A stretch of 64,000 nucleotides of DNA, taken from Argopecten irradians. Lineage: Eukaryota > Mollusca > Bivalvia > Pectinida > Pectinidae. How positions within the stretch are numbered: the first letter of the stretch is position 1; each line of letters starts with the position of its first letter. The notes under the pieces were generated by a model. The model did not search any database, was not told the origin of the DNA, and saw nothing but the letters and a program-made list of their open reading frames with translations. Shown here in pieces: positions 1-13,045 of this stretch. The position numbers and the translations under genes are program-made. Where the stretch lies: the NCBI RefSeq assembly GCF_041381155.1, contig NC_091144.1:5551501-5615500 (forward strand), read 5' to 3'.

Positions 1-2960
1 TTATAGCGATCTTCAAATGTCTTCTGTTTTAAAAGGAGGCAACGAATATCAAATCTAATTTCCAAATAAGTTACTAGTGCAGAAATGTTAATGTAAACTT
101 GTATGGATAAAGTGTGCATGGACAAATGGGGATATTGTCCGCTCTGGCTTACAATAAAGGTTACCATACACATCAGGAATTGGTTTGCTACTCTACTGAA
201 TATTTGGACGTATGGAGACCAAGTATAGTTGTAAGTCAGGCTCAAAATAAAGGTTACATTCCCTCTCCACCCTAAACTTATGTTTTTTTTTAATTCAACT
301 TTTCTTTGATACGAAATATTTAAACAGCATTTAATGAATGACAAAAGAAAATGTACTATTTACTTGACGATAGTGTCAACAACACAAATGACCTAATACA
401 TTTACAACTAAGTATTATCTGTTCGTAGAATTACTCGTGATACAATTCAAGCCAAACAACATTTAAGTCATGTCAAAAAAACCGGAGAGAATGTGTTAAT
501 TAATAACATAAATAGTAGAATAGATAAATGGACCTAACAATGTTTTAATAAAGTGAATGACACCAACGAAGCTGGAAAAACAGACTGAACCAACGAGTAC
601 AAAATGTATAGGTAGATAGAGAAAATATTTTTTAAGCAATCTATCAATTTACGGTGTTCATCGTTAACCGTATCACTTTATTAACGAATCTGAAAACTTT
701 CATAGTTGATCGCTGACGAAGTAGAGACAACCATTGATTGTAGCCATGACTTTATATCAGTTCTGATCACCATGTGATTGTAGCCATGACTTTATATCAG
801 TTCTGATCACCATGTTTAGATTTGTGATCGTGTATCTGTAAACTGTTATGCCTTATGAATTAAAAGATAGCGAACGCTAGAACACGTTGTAAATGAATGA
901 AAGTGATTTTGATTGAAACATGTTTAATTCGTATCTAAGAACACAAAGTGCTCCGGCAAAAATCGGATACCAATGTAAATACAGCAAAAAAATGTTTATA
1001 ACCAACACGCTTACAGTGATTTCATAGAGATTTAAGGAAAACAGAGTTTTATTTTATTTGAACACTTAATTTAAATGAAATGGTCGGTCGAAATGTAAAT
1101 ATAAGGAATGATTTTTATTGTTTGTTGCTTACTGGTGTGTAAACTGCATTTTTTATACAGATATTTTAAATGACGCACCTTAGCGCGTCACGTTGAAAAT
1201 ACATACAATGTATCTTCAATGTTATACGATCGTTGGAACAGCCGGTCAATTGATGGACCTACAGAACAGCTGGCTTAAATTTGGCGGGAAATGTTGTCAA
1301 ATTCAGAGAGTACACAAAATATAGTTAATATTTTTTCATCCCATTTACAAAATATCTGTTAAAAATTTTATTTGCTGACATATAATTTCAGGTTTACATT
1401 ACATTTATACATGCAATATATTGATGATTTTTCATACAGATACAATAAGCCTATTCGGATGCGCATTCGCGGAAGTCAGTGTTCCGGTGTGTGTATTCTT
1501 GCGCGACAACTACTACGTTTACGCAAGTGTAAACGATTTCACGGTTATATAGAAAAGAGAAAACGGAAATGTAAATATAACATAGTAATGTTCAGTCACC
1601 TTCCATGTCCCTATCAGTTGTGTGTTACATGTATATAGCGAACTATATACTTATAACGAAGTGATGTCGTCGGTCCACTGAGGTTCGTGTTCATCGTTTT
1701 TTACTGTATAATGATGTTAATAAAAATTTGTTTTTACTGTTGTATTATAAAAAAACAATGGTATAAAATATAACATAAATCTAAAATATCACAAAATAAT
1801 TTAATAGTAAAATAAAGTGAAATGTTTAAAGTGAATAGTCGGGCGAAGAAAACCAGTCTAAATGCGTTCATTGGCCTTCCAAAAGTTCTCGCATATTAAT
1901 ACGACGGTCAAGTTCTGCTTACGTTTCCCAGTTCTGACCATTGAAATAAAGAAAGGTTGAAAGCATTGAAAGCGAGGCTGCGTGGAAATGTAACCACGGA
2001 CATAGTCAGCCGGAAGGACGTTTTAGGATTCCTATACTTAAAATTAATTTCTTCGTGCGCAGATAGATTTTGACGAGAAATTTTCATTTTTCTATTTCAT
2101 AAGAAATTATACTGGATACATTCACACCATTTTTACCGACTTTAGCCATCCTTGCCCGACTGTTCACTTTAATATCATTAAAACAAATAAATAGCGCAAA
2201 ATAAAAATGCTTATGATTTTTAAACTAAAACAAACAAATTTATATTAAATTGTGGGAAAACGTCATTTTATTACGTATACACAAGTAACATATATAATCA
2301 ATTAATGATTCTGCAAACAATAGCAGATATATTTGGTCAATGGTTTTCTTTCCTACATGTACAACAATTCATAAACATCATAAATATTTCACGAAAGTAT
2401 TTTATGATATCTAATCTTTCATGAAATAATGTTGGTGTATTAGTTAATATCATTAAACAATAAATATAATCGTAAATAATTTTGTCGTATAATAAATTAG
2501 TAATGTTATAATCAGCTTTGCTAAATGACAAAATAAATTACTGAAACTTAAATAATTATGATTTATGAGGACATTTGAAAAGCATCAATGAATGTTTGTT
2601 TGAATAGATAGATATGATAATGACAAATTTAAATATTTTCTTTCATTCTTATAAATAAACATAGATACGCATACAATCCTGGATTTCATCGGGATTTGAG
2701 TAAAAGTGTCATTCTGTTTCATTCGTTTCCATGACAACACATATTAAGCTAGCATCATTTAAACCTTCTCATAATCAACCTAGTTAACTGTTACCACGTG
2801 TAACCCTTTCACAACTAAATAACGCCATTTTTAAAATGCAAATTACGTCACGAATTTGTGCGACAACGACAAAAATTTAACTCATGACGTGTAACTCAAA
2901 ACCTCGAGGAGACAACTCTTCAATTCAGAGGAATCCTCGTTCGTTAATCTAGAGATGTTA
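1..2960. other. No recognisable gene; 3' flank of the minus-strand gene
   Basis: AT-rich sequence with only short, unconvincing open frames. The one clear structure is the 40-bp tandem duplication at 736-815. The interval lies downstream of the minus-strand gene ending at 2961 and must hold its 3' UTR. A possible minus-strand AATAAA is near 2270, too far away to call with confidence. Confidence 0.5.
736..815. repeat. 40-bp perfect tandem duplication
   Basis: Two identical 40-bp units, 736-775 and 776-815, each beginning gattgtagccatgac and ending gatcaccatgt. Perfect identity suggests a recent slippage or replication event. Confidence 0.95.
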
Positions 2961-3278
2961 TCAGCTATATGACTGATACAGGTGAACACTTTCTTCGAAG
3001 AACCCTAGAACGTCACGTAGTAGTATATAGAGCCAGGAATACCGCGAGGTCTGTGACATAGTTTTATAACTGCTCGGCATTCGAACCTGGATCCGTTCCA
3101 CTGGTATACCTCGACTCTTCAGCAATATAGACAATTCACAGAGGATCCCCTTCACTTGATTCATAATCGTACTGATACCCCTTTTGTACACGAGAGAAAA
3201 TTCGTTTTTCTTCGCTAATCTGACGAACGCCAATATTTTCTGTAAGCCTTCGAAGTTATGTAACAAAGTAGCATTCAC
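2961..3278 (-). CDS. Candidate helical cytokine A, last exon (helices B to D)
   Basis: This is the terminal exon of the minus-strand gene that continues at 7000-7092 and 7897-8135. On the minus strand a pyrimidine-rich tract ends in ..ttttaacag at 3279, and the exon opens with GTG in phase 0, giving 105 codons and a stop ending at 2961. The product is almost entirely predicted helix: a first segment with FEGLQ and A..RLA, a second with NQVKGILCELSILL, a variable loop, then a Trp-containing amphipathic helix (SWLYILLRDVLGFFEESV) at the C-terminus. An N-A-T glycosylation site lies at the start. The order of hydrophobic helices matches helices B, C and D of long-chain class I cytokines; that is inference, because no residue-level family signature can be proven by eye. 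The exon resembles 33105-33458 in position, phase and landmarks. Confidence 0.6.
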   Translation of the reverse strand: MNATLLHNFEGLQKILAFVRLAKKNEFSLVYKRGISTIMNQVKGILCELSILLKSRGIPVERIQVRMPSSYKTMSQTSRYSWLYILLRDVLGFFEESVHLYQSYS

Positions 3279-3670
3279 CTGTTAAAATAGACAAAATATG
3301 ACAGCTATTGCACATGTAGCAAATTAAAAAAAAACAAAAGAACTATCTCCTTTGTATACTATAATCCCTCGTCTGAAATGGAATAGACGATTTAATTTGT
3401 CGTTATGTCATTGATATGACTGGAGATGACAAAGTGGCGAAATACAATAGAACTGAACTCGGACTTAAATACGGTATAAACACACTTGAGTTTTTGTCCT
3501 CGGTCATCCTTCAGGTGATGTGATTGAATGTCAATGGTCGTGGAATTTACATTGTACAATGCATCTAGGTAGTTATCGTATAAATGTCCCTAATACTCTA
3601 GTATACCTACCATACACCAAAATAGTTTTAATTATTCCCATCCACACATAATGGTGATTCTGATCTACTA

Positions 3671-3760
3671 CTGTGATAATTATTGATAATATAACACTGC
3701 ATCCTGTTAGTCTGACTGTGATAATTATTGATAATATAACACTGCATCCTGTTAGTCTGA
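3671..3760. repeat. 45-bp perfect tandem duplication in intron
   Basis: Units 3671-3715 and 3716-3760 are identical and each starts ctgtgataattattg. They lie in the intron between the last two exons of candidate cytokine A. Confidence 0.95.
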
Positions 3761-4188
3761 AGGCTTATAATTACATAACGGAGAATATGCTATTGCAATT
3801 TAATGGGACCTAAAATGGAAACATGATCAGCACACTTTTAGCTTGCTATATAACGTGTATATTGCTGGATTAAAGTGATACCTGTATCCTAAAATAGCAT
3901 ATCTGCTTACGTCAGAAAAGTTTAAAGAGAATGGCACCAAACAGCATTTGATCATTTCTGACGTAACGACAGCTATATATATGCATATGATCAGATAATA
4001 TTTCTAAACGTGTCAATGCCAATAACCTGCCCTAGAGATACAGACCGTTCAACCGTTAACCCATCTAGTTAAGTATTAACCTAATAATTAAAACTCGGTG
4101 AAAATCTTCTTGTCAATATTGACAAATTTTTCACACTTGTTTAATTTATGCATGTTAGAATGGTTACCTACTATGACAACTACAAACT

Positions 4189-5283
4189 CAGTGGCGTAGG
4201 AAGATGAAACGTAATGGGGGGGCAAAGGTCCTCAATATTTTGTAAACCCCCCCCCCCCCCCCCCCCGCCGAACCTACAGGAGGAGATTAATTCAACTCCA
4301 ACCCATGTATGCTTTATGTACATTTTTCATATATCATTAAATTTAATCCTTGTACACATCTATAGACAGTGGGGTCGCTAAAAGGAAATTAACGAATACG
4401 CAAATTGGCCAAATTAGCGTGTGAGCGCCGAAGGCGCGAGATTTTGGGGTTTTAGGGGTCTGAGGGTGACCCCCGGGAAAAATATTGTAATTTAGAATGA
4501 CTGAGATGAGTTTTACAGTGTATTTTGATGATTTTGCGAGCGCCTGAAAGCGCGAGATTTTGGTGTTTGGGGGGTCCGGGGCCTCCCCCGGGAAAAATAT
4601 TATGATTTAGAACAGCTTAAATGAGTTTTGATGAATTTGCGAGCGCCCGAAAGCGCGAGATTTTGGTGTTTGGTGGGTCCGGGGGTTTCCCCCGGGAAAA
4701 AAATTACCATTTAGAATGGCTTAGATGAGTTTTACGATGCATTTTGATGAATTTGCAAGCGCCCAAAGGCGCGAGAATTTGGTGTTAGGGGGTCCGGGGG
4801 TCTCCCCCGGGAAAAAAAATTACGATTTAGAATGGCTGAGATGAGTTTTACGATGTATTTTAATGATTATAAAGCGTTCTCAACATGGTAATTTTTCGAT
4901 TTAAAGCTACCTGCATTTAGAAATGATAATTGTGTCGTCATAACATTATGCAACCCTACTAAATGAATTAATTGTCTCGCTAAGACATAAACAAATTGAT
5001 CTTTTAAGAGACATTTTTTTAAATAGTACATAGAATCCCTTGATGGACATGTTTAGTCTAATATTCGTGTGTATTGAATTTTCACTATTTAAGGTTTGAC
5101 ATTATATGCTTGAACGTTTTAGGAAATGCGTCGCGCAGCGGAAAATTTTCTAGAATGAAGTACGAAAAATGTGCAGGAGGACCCTTTTTCCTTTCAAATA
5201 AGCATTTTTAGAAAATTTCAGTCGGCGAAAATGGGGGGGCAAAAAGACATGTTTGCCCCCCCGTCCTGGGGAACGGGGGGGCA

Positions 5284-5329
<46 letters not shown>

Positions 5330-5344
5330 CTTCCTACGCCCCTG
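4189..5344 (+). mobile_element. Non-autonomous DNA element, poly-C/G family, copy 1 (complete)
   Basis: The element starts CAGTGGCGTAGGAAG (4189) and ends CTTCCTACGCCCCTG (5344). The ends are inverted repeats of 15 bp with one mismatch, flanked by a direct AAACT on each side (4184-4188 and 5345-5349), read as a 5-bp target duplication. Inside are a G7/C-run hairpin near the left end, four degenerate units of about 110 bp each carrying 'gagcgcc.gaaggcgcgag' and 'ccccgggaaaaa' (about 4420-4860), an AT-rich spacer, and a long C-run at 5287-5328. No transposase is visible. Copies 2 and 3 are at 39414 and 55226. Superfamily is not assigned. It sits in the long intron of candidate cytokine A. Long C-runs are prone to length errors in assemblies. 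Confidence 0.8.
4420..4860. repeat. About 110-bp internal tandem repeat of the poly-C/G element
   Basis: Four degenerate units start near 4420, 4537, 4638 and 4756. Each has a 'gcgcgag' palindromic core, a 'gggggtc..cccccggg' short inverted repeat and an AT-rich 'gatgagttttac' tail. Copy 3 of the element (55226-56157) has only two such units. Confidence 0.75.
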
Positions 5345-6697
5345 AAACTATCAATGGAGAATATCCCCGATTTACATATCTGTACAAATCATTGGCTAAG
5401 ATTCGTGTACAGGGCAAGGCGTTTTATTTTGCAAGCATATTGAATTACAACCGTGGTGTAGGAAATGTCTATATTATAGCTAGCTATATTATATAGGGAT
5501 TTTTTAATGTGTTTGTGGTTACATAAAAGATGCAAAGAAGTATACGTTTTTGGGACAAAATGCAGAATTTGTACATATCAAATAAATTGCTGCAATTAGT
5601 CATGCCATGGTAGTCATCATGTATGTATATAGGTTTCATATATATAGGCCATATTTGTGTCATTTAATAAAAAATCGCATTTGTATTTGAAGGTCAACTA
5701 GCATTCAATATTTCAAAAAGTGTGGGGAATATATATTTTGAATATTATAGCGTAAGTACAAATGTAATATGGTATAGTGTATTACCAATTGGTAAAGACA
5801 TGTAGTTGATTCATATAAGATGTATATTATATGCTGAAAAGTACAATTTTTCCATGATGTACAAATATTAGGAAACAAAAAAAAACAAAAAAAAAAGCAG
5901 CTGACTAATTTACACACTAAGAGCGAGATTTATTTTTAGGTATCATAGATACTAACCATTGATCATGTTACGGTCGTTAAACTGCGTTATAGGCTAAGCT
6001 AGCGTTTTACTCCCTACATGAACTTTGAAAGGTTAAACCAGCCTACACGACACTATAAGACAACTTTGCCCCCGTAAATTAAATACATTTCACTCCTACC
6101 TTTAAACATACCGATGGTACGATACAAGCTCGGAGCCATTCACAGTAAAACCACAAGTTAGATGAGATATTTACGGTTTACCTATACTACAAGCAAGAAC
6201 GTTCATTTTTGTAATTCCGGGTCGATTAACTACCAATTATAAATAGTAATGTAGACAGATGATATATGTGTAGGTTGAGGTTGTAACTTTATTAATTCTT
6301 GTATATGTTATTATTTTTTTATTGATAATTCGACAATTGTTTAGCTATTTCATATATAACCTATATTTATATATTTCAAACCAGATCATATCGTACATAT
6401 TTCAAACGAAGAGAAATGCTTCAGCCGACGTGCTTACGGCTTTTACATGAGAACATTTCATACTTAAGAGAGAGTACATCCTTTTCCCCGATAAAAATTC
6501 TTTTCATTGGTCATTTTCTTTAGACGTCACAATGTGGTATATAACATTTTTACTTTTTTTATACAAACAAACGAAAAATTGCCGCACAATAAAAAAACGT
6601 GTACTTTTGTGTAATTTGAAATGAAATAGAGCTTCTTAATCGGTATAGTGTTGAAGGCAAAGATAAGTACGATTTTTGAAATTCCTACTGTTATTGA

Positions 6698-6827
6698 AAC
6701 GTATCTTAATACTTCGATCAATTCGTAACTATTCGTAACAGTATCACCTACCCATCAACAAAAACGTATGTTAATACTTCGATCAATTCGTAACTATTCG
6801 TAACGGTATCACCTACCCATCAACAAA
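6698..6827. repeat. 65-bp tandem duplication in intron
   Basis: Units 6698-6762 and 6763-6827 are nearly identical, differing at about two or three positions. Each contains acttcgatcaattcgtaac. Located in the same intron as the poly-C/G element. Confidence 0.9.
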
Positions 6828-6999
6828 GCAAAGATCAGTTGTAGGAGCGAATGGTACGTTGAACGTGTATAGACTTAGCATGGGTTTTTTTATCACTTTT
6901 TATGTTTTGTATGAAATAAAATTTGTTGAAATTGAATTGTACGTTAAACGTGTTTTGAATCACTTAAATGTTCTTTGTTATACTACATAAGAAACGTAC

Positions 7000-7092
7000 C
7001 GTGGTTTCGGTGGGATTAGGGGGGAAGCCAGTCAACCGTGACGAAGAATGCAGCAGTGCAAGCAGACTAGAGTCCTGTATCTTATTGACAGC
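7000..7092 (-). CDS. Candidate helical cytokine A, short middle exon
   Basis: A 93-nt exon too short to appear as a separate long open frame. On the minus strand the acceptor ..gatttcag precedes GCT at 7092 and the donor ACG|GTACGT follows 7000; both boundaries are phase 0, matching the exons either side. It encodes 31 residues, beginning AVNKIQDSSLLALL and containing TGFPPNP. The paralogous exon at 31841-31942 has the same phases, almost the same size (34 codons) and a GFP at the equivalent place. In vertebrate IL-6 and G-CSF the third exon is also short (about 36-38 codons) and phase 0 on both sides; this comparison is from memory. Confidence 0.6.
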
Positions 7093-7896
7093 CTGAAATC
7101 AAATAAAACCATTTAGTTTAAACAATATTTAAATAAACAATGAATATAAATTATTTGAAAGAAAACTTCTCATTGATCATATTTTTCCATTGCATTTGAT
7201 GACATCCACCAAAACATCATGACTATAATGATATATTAGAAGCAGATATCAGAACAATATCAATGTTCTGTGATAACATTTCCATATAATAGAGTTATTG
7301 ATGATTTAAACTATATAAAATCCTTTCATATTCTAAATCCAACGCATGGCAATGCAGGATAAATTTGTAAGTATCGATATAATTGTATTTGTTTTATTAG
7401 TATACTACGCAGTTGAAGAGATCATTCAAACAATACGTAACGGTATTGTTCGTATTTATTTATGCTCTTTTACGAACTGTTTTGCTTGTATTTGAAATGT
7501 AAAATATGAATGACCCTCCGCTTCTCGACCCTTTACTTTATCTGAATAGTTTACCTGATGATACTGTATATCAATATAAAATTCATCATACTCTGTGGTG
7601 TACGTCCTATTGATTGCGTAATACGCCATTTCCCCTTATTTGAATTAAAAGTTACCAAATAATAGCAAATCGCCCATTATTTTCGGTATAAATAACTTAT
7701 GTCCCCGGTAGCAGTGTGATATGGAGGTTGATTTATCCTCGGATGTAATATTTCTCCTCCCCCCGGGCAAGGCCTCCGGAAATATCACACCTTCAGGTAA
7801 ATAAGCCTTCATATCACACTGCGACCGGGGCCATAAATACATTATATTAAAGTATCCATGTTCGTAATGAAAATTCATGATTTTTTTATTACTTAC

Positions 7897-8135
7897 ATAT
7901 TGCGATTTCAGATTTTTCGTTGTGTCGGCGATATATTGACATTTTATGACTAGTCGTTGTGACACCTCTGACAGGGAAACACTCTCCGCGCGTGCTGTAG
8001 CCAATGGGATCTCTGTAGTCAATGTCCCATCACCACCGTGTCCACCACAAAAACTGACATTGTCACTGTCACTGGCATTTCCAGTTCCGAATTGGTATAT
8101 CAAGAATATCAGCAACAGTTTACTTAATCCGGTCG
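7897..8135 (-). CDS. Candidate helical cytokine A, signal peptide and helix A exon
   Basis: Minus-strand exon with acceptor ..catcgacag before 8135 and donor TAT|GTAAGT after 7897. It opens with two bases completing a codon (phase 1 intron) and ends in phase 0. The 79 codons start with a hydrophobic stretch (LLLIFLIYQFGTGNAS) that reads as most of a signal peptide. A polar region follows with an N-V-S glycosylation site and a Gly-rich FCGGHGGDG, then a helix-prone SLSEVSQRLVIKCQYIADTT. The start codon must lie in a short upstream exon above 8135, which I could not identify. Reading through the acceptor would add an in-frame start at 8241, but it precedes a second hydrophobic stretch and is less convincing. 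Role inferred: secreted helical signalling protein. Confidence 0.55.
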
Positions 8136-11100
8136 CTGTCGATGAAACAATAGTGTGTGTTAAAGTGAATCTTATAAAAAAAAATACGAAACCTGTAATT
8201 AAATATTGTCTAATGTTCTTGATCAAGCATTTTCCATACATTTCTCATATCGAAATATTTTTTGCGGGGTTTATAAAAACATAAATGATGTTTTGTCTCA
8301 TTATTTGCATCATCAAACAGTACTATTCAATAATAATGATATGGAGACGTTATCTCTTTTCAATCCATATTCATAGCAGATGGATATTTTAGAGCAAATT
8401 ATTTTTCATAAAATATATAGCCATATCCTGAATTATCAGTGAAAACTTGGAATAATTTCCAACTCATTGTATTATTTGCAAATCAATAGAGAATAGAAGC
8501 TACAAGTGCTGATGTACATGTAAAATACCAATGAAATGAAAGGTTCTTCTAAATAATTACTATAAATACATACAAAGAGCAAGCATCGCCATGGTGCAGT
8601 AATGTTGATAGATAAAACAATGAAATCTCAATTTTCTGCTCTCCTTTTATACTCACCTTATCCATCCCTGTCGGCATTCGGTCACCCTTGCATTTTCTTG
8701 GATTTCCCACCAAACTATTACCTTAAACCAAGCCAAGAATCAAGCCTAGCTCCAAATATGGTTACGTCTACAATTGACGTTTGTACACGTGCCGGCGTTC
8801 TGTTGTTGGATACACGTGGTTTCCGGAATGCCTCTGGCTATTTCATACCAATGCAAGGTGGGCAGGTATATAATATGGTGTTTAGATACACCTACTGGAA
8901 AAATGCTTTGATATTAATTAAAAGGACTTTTTTAAATGCGGAACAGGATGTTTCTCCTTAAACACACATACAATCATACTAACGTAAAGTTAAGTTTCAA
9001 CCACTTCCATTCATGGCCCGTATGGGTGATGAGCCTCTTAAGCGTAAAATGAAGATACATTGAACAAAGCACACAATAAATGTGTAAAAACTAGATCGTG
9101 CTGGAAAGTTAAACATCAAATGAAAATATCTTGTGATGTCTCTAATACACTAATCTACGAAATCACGTTAAATGGTCCAATCCTTTTATTTCGAATTTCT
9201 TTTGTGAATTCCACTAAAACAATGAATTAATCTGCGATATGATGCATGACCTAACTTGAACACGTTTGTAAATATCGTACCATGAAAATCGTGATATCTT
9301 TATAGTGCAGTTCGGAGAGCAGATTTGGAGGTATTATAGTGCAATATATATTGAATGCTTTGGTCGTTAGTTCGCTTATTTTGTAAATACTTGACATGGA
9401 GTATGTTTTGAATTATTTCCTGTCATCATTTTGCTTTCATGCTCCCCTCTTGCTGTTTTCTATGGTCGATCACCATTGTACAATTAGTAGTAACATCTTA
9501 GGGCGGCTTTTCCTACCTAATCAAAGAACATCATATTTGCCACAGCATGTAGAAATAAATATTAATAACAAATGTAGCACAATTTACGTTGAAACATAAT
9601 TAAATAATAAACATTTATGTATTTTCTGAATCATTTGAATCAAAGCAATATTTTTTTCTCAGTGAAACATTGCGTTTGTGATTCATTTCCTGGTGTCTTC
9701 TGATAGACCAACATTATGTGGTACGTATAAGGAATAAACACAATTTGAGGAACTGTGGCAAATAAAAGAATACATAAGATATCGTCAAACTGACCCTATC
9801 ACAACTCAAAAAATAGGAAGGTGAACCCACATATAACATACTTTACTTTTATTTTGTATCTTATGTCCAACGGCTTTCCCCTGGCGATTCTATTTCGCAG
9901 TAGTTTTAAGTCATAAAATAGAATCATTATACAGTGATTGAAACTTTTTTGTGGCGATTATTTTAATCAGACTCTTATTACCCAAAAAATATGCGAAATA
10001 TGATCACACTCGTAAATAACACCGGGGTTCGCTTCTCCTTCCACTTTTTTATATATTTTTGAACGTATCATTTTTAACGTTCATGTTGTAGACGCTATAT
10101 TATTCGGACCATTTACTTGTAACGCCAAATAGTCAAATATAGCCAGAGAATGTATAACGATGGGCTCCGAAATACCACGTATGTTAATTACATGTTTGGT
10201 GTCTACTGATGTGGAGATCTGATAGAAAACACATTATCACATTGATCCAATGTGAAATTAAACGATAATGCGACATGACAGTGTAATGCTTGTATGACAT
10301 GCTTGGTGACCTAGTATCGAAGCGCTCCCACTTCCTGAGTGTCTGGTTCACTGCTCGTTGTAGGTATGTAGTTGTGGTGGTGTCTACAAGCTCATCTATA
10401 CTTTTTAACATGCGCCCTGTCTTTGTTAGTTTTTTTTATTTTATTCTTGTCCAGATATTCGTTTTTCCCCTTTAAATAAGTAATTAATGAAATATTTCAG
10501 CCAAGTCATTATGCATTGTTCATTGTAAATTGACAAAATTAAAAATCATCGATTATATCAATAATTAATGTTTCATGATGTTTTAGATTTGGGTTGCATG
10601 ACTAGTTGTTTGCACGGTTTTATGAATAGAAACACCATTTAATGTGAATGTTACAGTCAATCAAATTACTTGTTCCTGGTAAATGGACGTGTGGAGAATG
10701 ACGTCATCACTGTGACAAACGCCTGATTGGGGAATATCGTATGTTGTGTGGAGGAAAGGCTTGTAGCGTCCTCACGGTATGCTAGTGATTAATTGCACTG
10801 ATCCGCTGGAGCCATATTTCCTGGCTTTCGTATGACACTTTCATTTTCTATTTTAATTGAATAATCAAATATTCCATGTAAGATCTTAAAGGGTGTTAAG
10901 AAGAACAAAAAAAATAACGAATTTCATAAAATCTCGTTTTAAATGAACGTAAGCTTTGCAAATAATCTTAACGTCAAAATGTGTTGCGAAAATTCAGCGG
11001 AGATCGTCATTTTGTTACTACATCCTAGAATCATGACGTGATATTATTGTTTACTGACGTCAATTAAAGCCATATCGTCACAATGGTTAATGGTTTTCTA

Positions 11101-11299
11101 GCCAATGAAAAACGCTCCAGGATGTATATGCATATTACAATCTAGTGATATATGCAAAAAATATTAAAGAGCCGGACACTGGATATTCAAACGAGAACAA
11201 ACGTGATACTATAATACCCATGTATTTATACGATAGACTAAATTTACCTAATACACAAGCTGCTAAGGCATCTGTCATTTACTTCTATTAGCTCTTCCT
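8136..11299. other. No supported gene; upstream of candidate cytokine A
   Basis: AT-rich DNA between the first recognised exon of candidate cytokine A and the TTAA-flanked element. It should contain the missing 5' exon and promoter of that gene on the minus strand, but no ATG-plus-donor combination stands out. A plus-strand open frame at 8602-8961 has no splice context or recognisable domain. Confidence 0.4.
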
Positions 11300-11479
11300 T
11301 TAACCCCTTAACTCCCAAGAATTTTTAGCAGAGTTCCCGAAAATCCGACATTTTCTTTCAAAGTGATTTTTCACCCTTTTGCATCAACAATTTTGGTAAT
11401 CAACCCATATATATTTAGAAACTTTAGATCACAACCTTTTCAAATTTTGTAAGAAAAATAATGTTTTCACATTAATTAT

Positions 11480-11866
11480 GTTACCATGGCAACCGAAACT
11501 TTGGAATCTGACAAAAAAGTTAAAGTTTCCTACATTTATCACTCTTAAGATAACGAAACTTATCTAAATGTCCATTTATCAACCTGATCATCAAGTATAT
11601 TATTGCAGAAGGGTTGAAAATTTTATTGAAAGCCATAATTTCAATTTAATTTTGAATGTTACCATGGTAACCAACAACATTTAAAACCGAAGATTTTTGA
11701 AAATGTTAAAATTAGTGTTTTACCTGTCTTGCTTCAACTACAGAAAGTTTAATTTATATATCAGGCTTAGTAATCTTTTAACTTTCATATTAATTTCAAA
11801 AGAGGACGTGGCCAGAATGAGTATCAAATTATTATTTTTTTGCGTAAAAAATGTTACCATGGCAAC
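11480..11866. promoter_or_regulatory. Three RFX X-box-like motifs
   Basis: GTTACCATGGCAAC occurs at 11480-11493 and 11853-11866, and GTTACCATGGTAAC at 11658-11671. All fit the known RFX X-box pattern (GTNRCC, short spacer, RGYAAC). The spacings of 178 and 195 bp suggest they descend from a degenerate tandem unit inside the TTAA element. Function is not shown; presence of the motif is. Confidence 0.45.
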
Positions 11867-12619
11867 CAAAATATAAACTATGAAAAAATGCAGTTTTGCG
11901 CTGATAGAACCATTTCCATGGGTTTCAGTCGAATAACACATAGAAAAAAATGTATTGTGTTGCAAAATTGTTTGTTTGACATGTTACTGTTTACAACATT
12001 AAATATTTATATTCATACTCAGATCAATTCATTTTTTTGGAACGCCAACAACCACCAGTATAACATTATTTCATATCAATCATTTCCTTTGTCATCGTAG
12101 CAAGACGGCTTACAAATAGGTATGCGTGTGTTCTCCCAAATCAAGATGTTTAGATAAGATGTCTAAATATATATGTACTCAGCGAAAAAATGCAATGCAA
12201 GACATACGTATACTGCAGTAATTTTAAGTTAACAAGGCAACTATTTATCCATTTATATAGTGTCAGTTTCTTTAATTTATCCACACAAAAGTATCAATAT
12301 CCATCAACAAAATAAATCAATTCAGAGTAAAAGACAAGTAGACAAGTGTGCTTTCATGGACAAAAATTGTGTATTTTACTTTTACATGCACTCACGATGA
12401 TTTGCATGTACATATCTGATATTGATAGAAAAAAAACCCATCTCTATTCATCATTTATTATCTGTGTGTTCTATGTCCGGTCCTATATTGCTTCATAACC
12501 AAAAAGACAAGTTTATATGGCCTTAGGAACCCCCACTTTCCCCCAAATATACATGCATGCATTTACAAACAAAATGCAGCGTGCATATTCGTGTGTATAT
12601 GTGTGATATACTTTGCCAT

Positions 12620-13045
12620 TATTGTAGACACCATGTAATACACATACTTGTGTATTATGTCTTTATATGTACCATATTATAGATACATTGTATACGTTGT
12701 CTACAAACAAGTATGTGTTATGTCTTTACCTTATAATTATTGTATATACACTGCAGTGTCTATACATGCATGTTTTATGCATTGACCTTATTGTAGATAC
12801 ACTGCAGTGTCTACATACATGTATATGTATTGACCATACAGCAGTATCTACATGTAAATGTATATTGTATGTTTTATGTCTTATTTAGATTGTAGATACA
12901 CTTAACATGCATGTTTTATGTACTGTCAATATTGTAGATACACTGCAGTATCTATACAAGTATGTTTTATGAATAGTCCATATTGTAGATACACTGCAGT
13001 GTCTATACATCTATGTGTTATGTCTTGACAATATTGTAGATATAT
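12620..13045. repeat. Degenerate minisatellite, about 55-65 bp period
   Basis: About seven imperfect copies of a unit built from 'attgtagatacactgcagtg', 'tctatacatgcatg' and 'ttttatgtattgac'. Units vary in length and many contain a CTGCAG. Located inside the TTAA-flanked element. Confidence 0.8.

Noticed and set aside
1372..1638. 88-codon plus-strand open frame with basic C-terminus
   Set aside because: Starts at a non-ATG codon, no domain, AT-rich context.
5171..5496. Poly-proline open frames
   Set aside because: Translation of the C-run in the mobile element.
7946..8284. 112-codon plus-strand open frame
   Set aside because: Antisense to the signal-peptide exon of candidate cytokine A, which has good splice sites on the other strand.
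8602..8961. 119-codon plus-strand open frame
   Set aside because: No recognisable motif or family pattern and no exon signals; it lies in the expected upstream region of a minus-strand gene.
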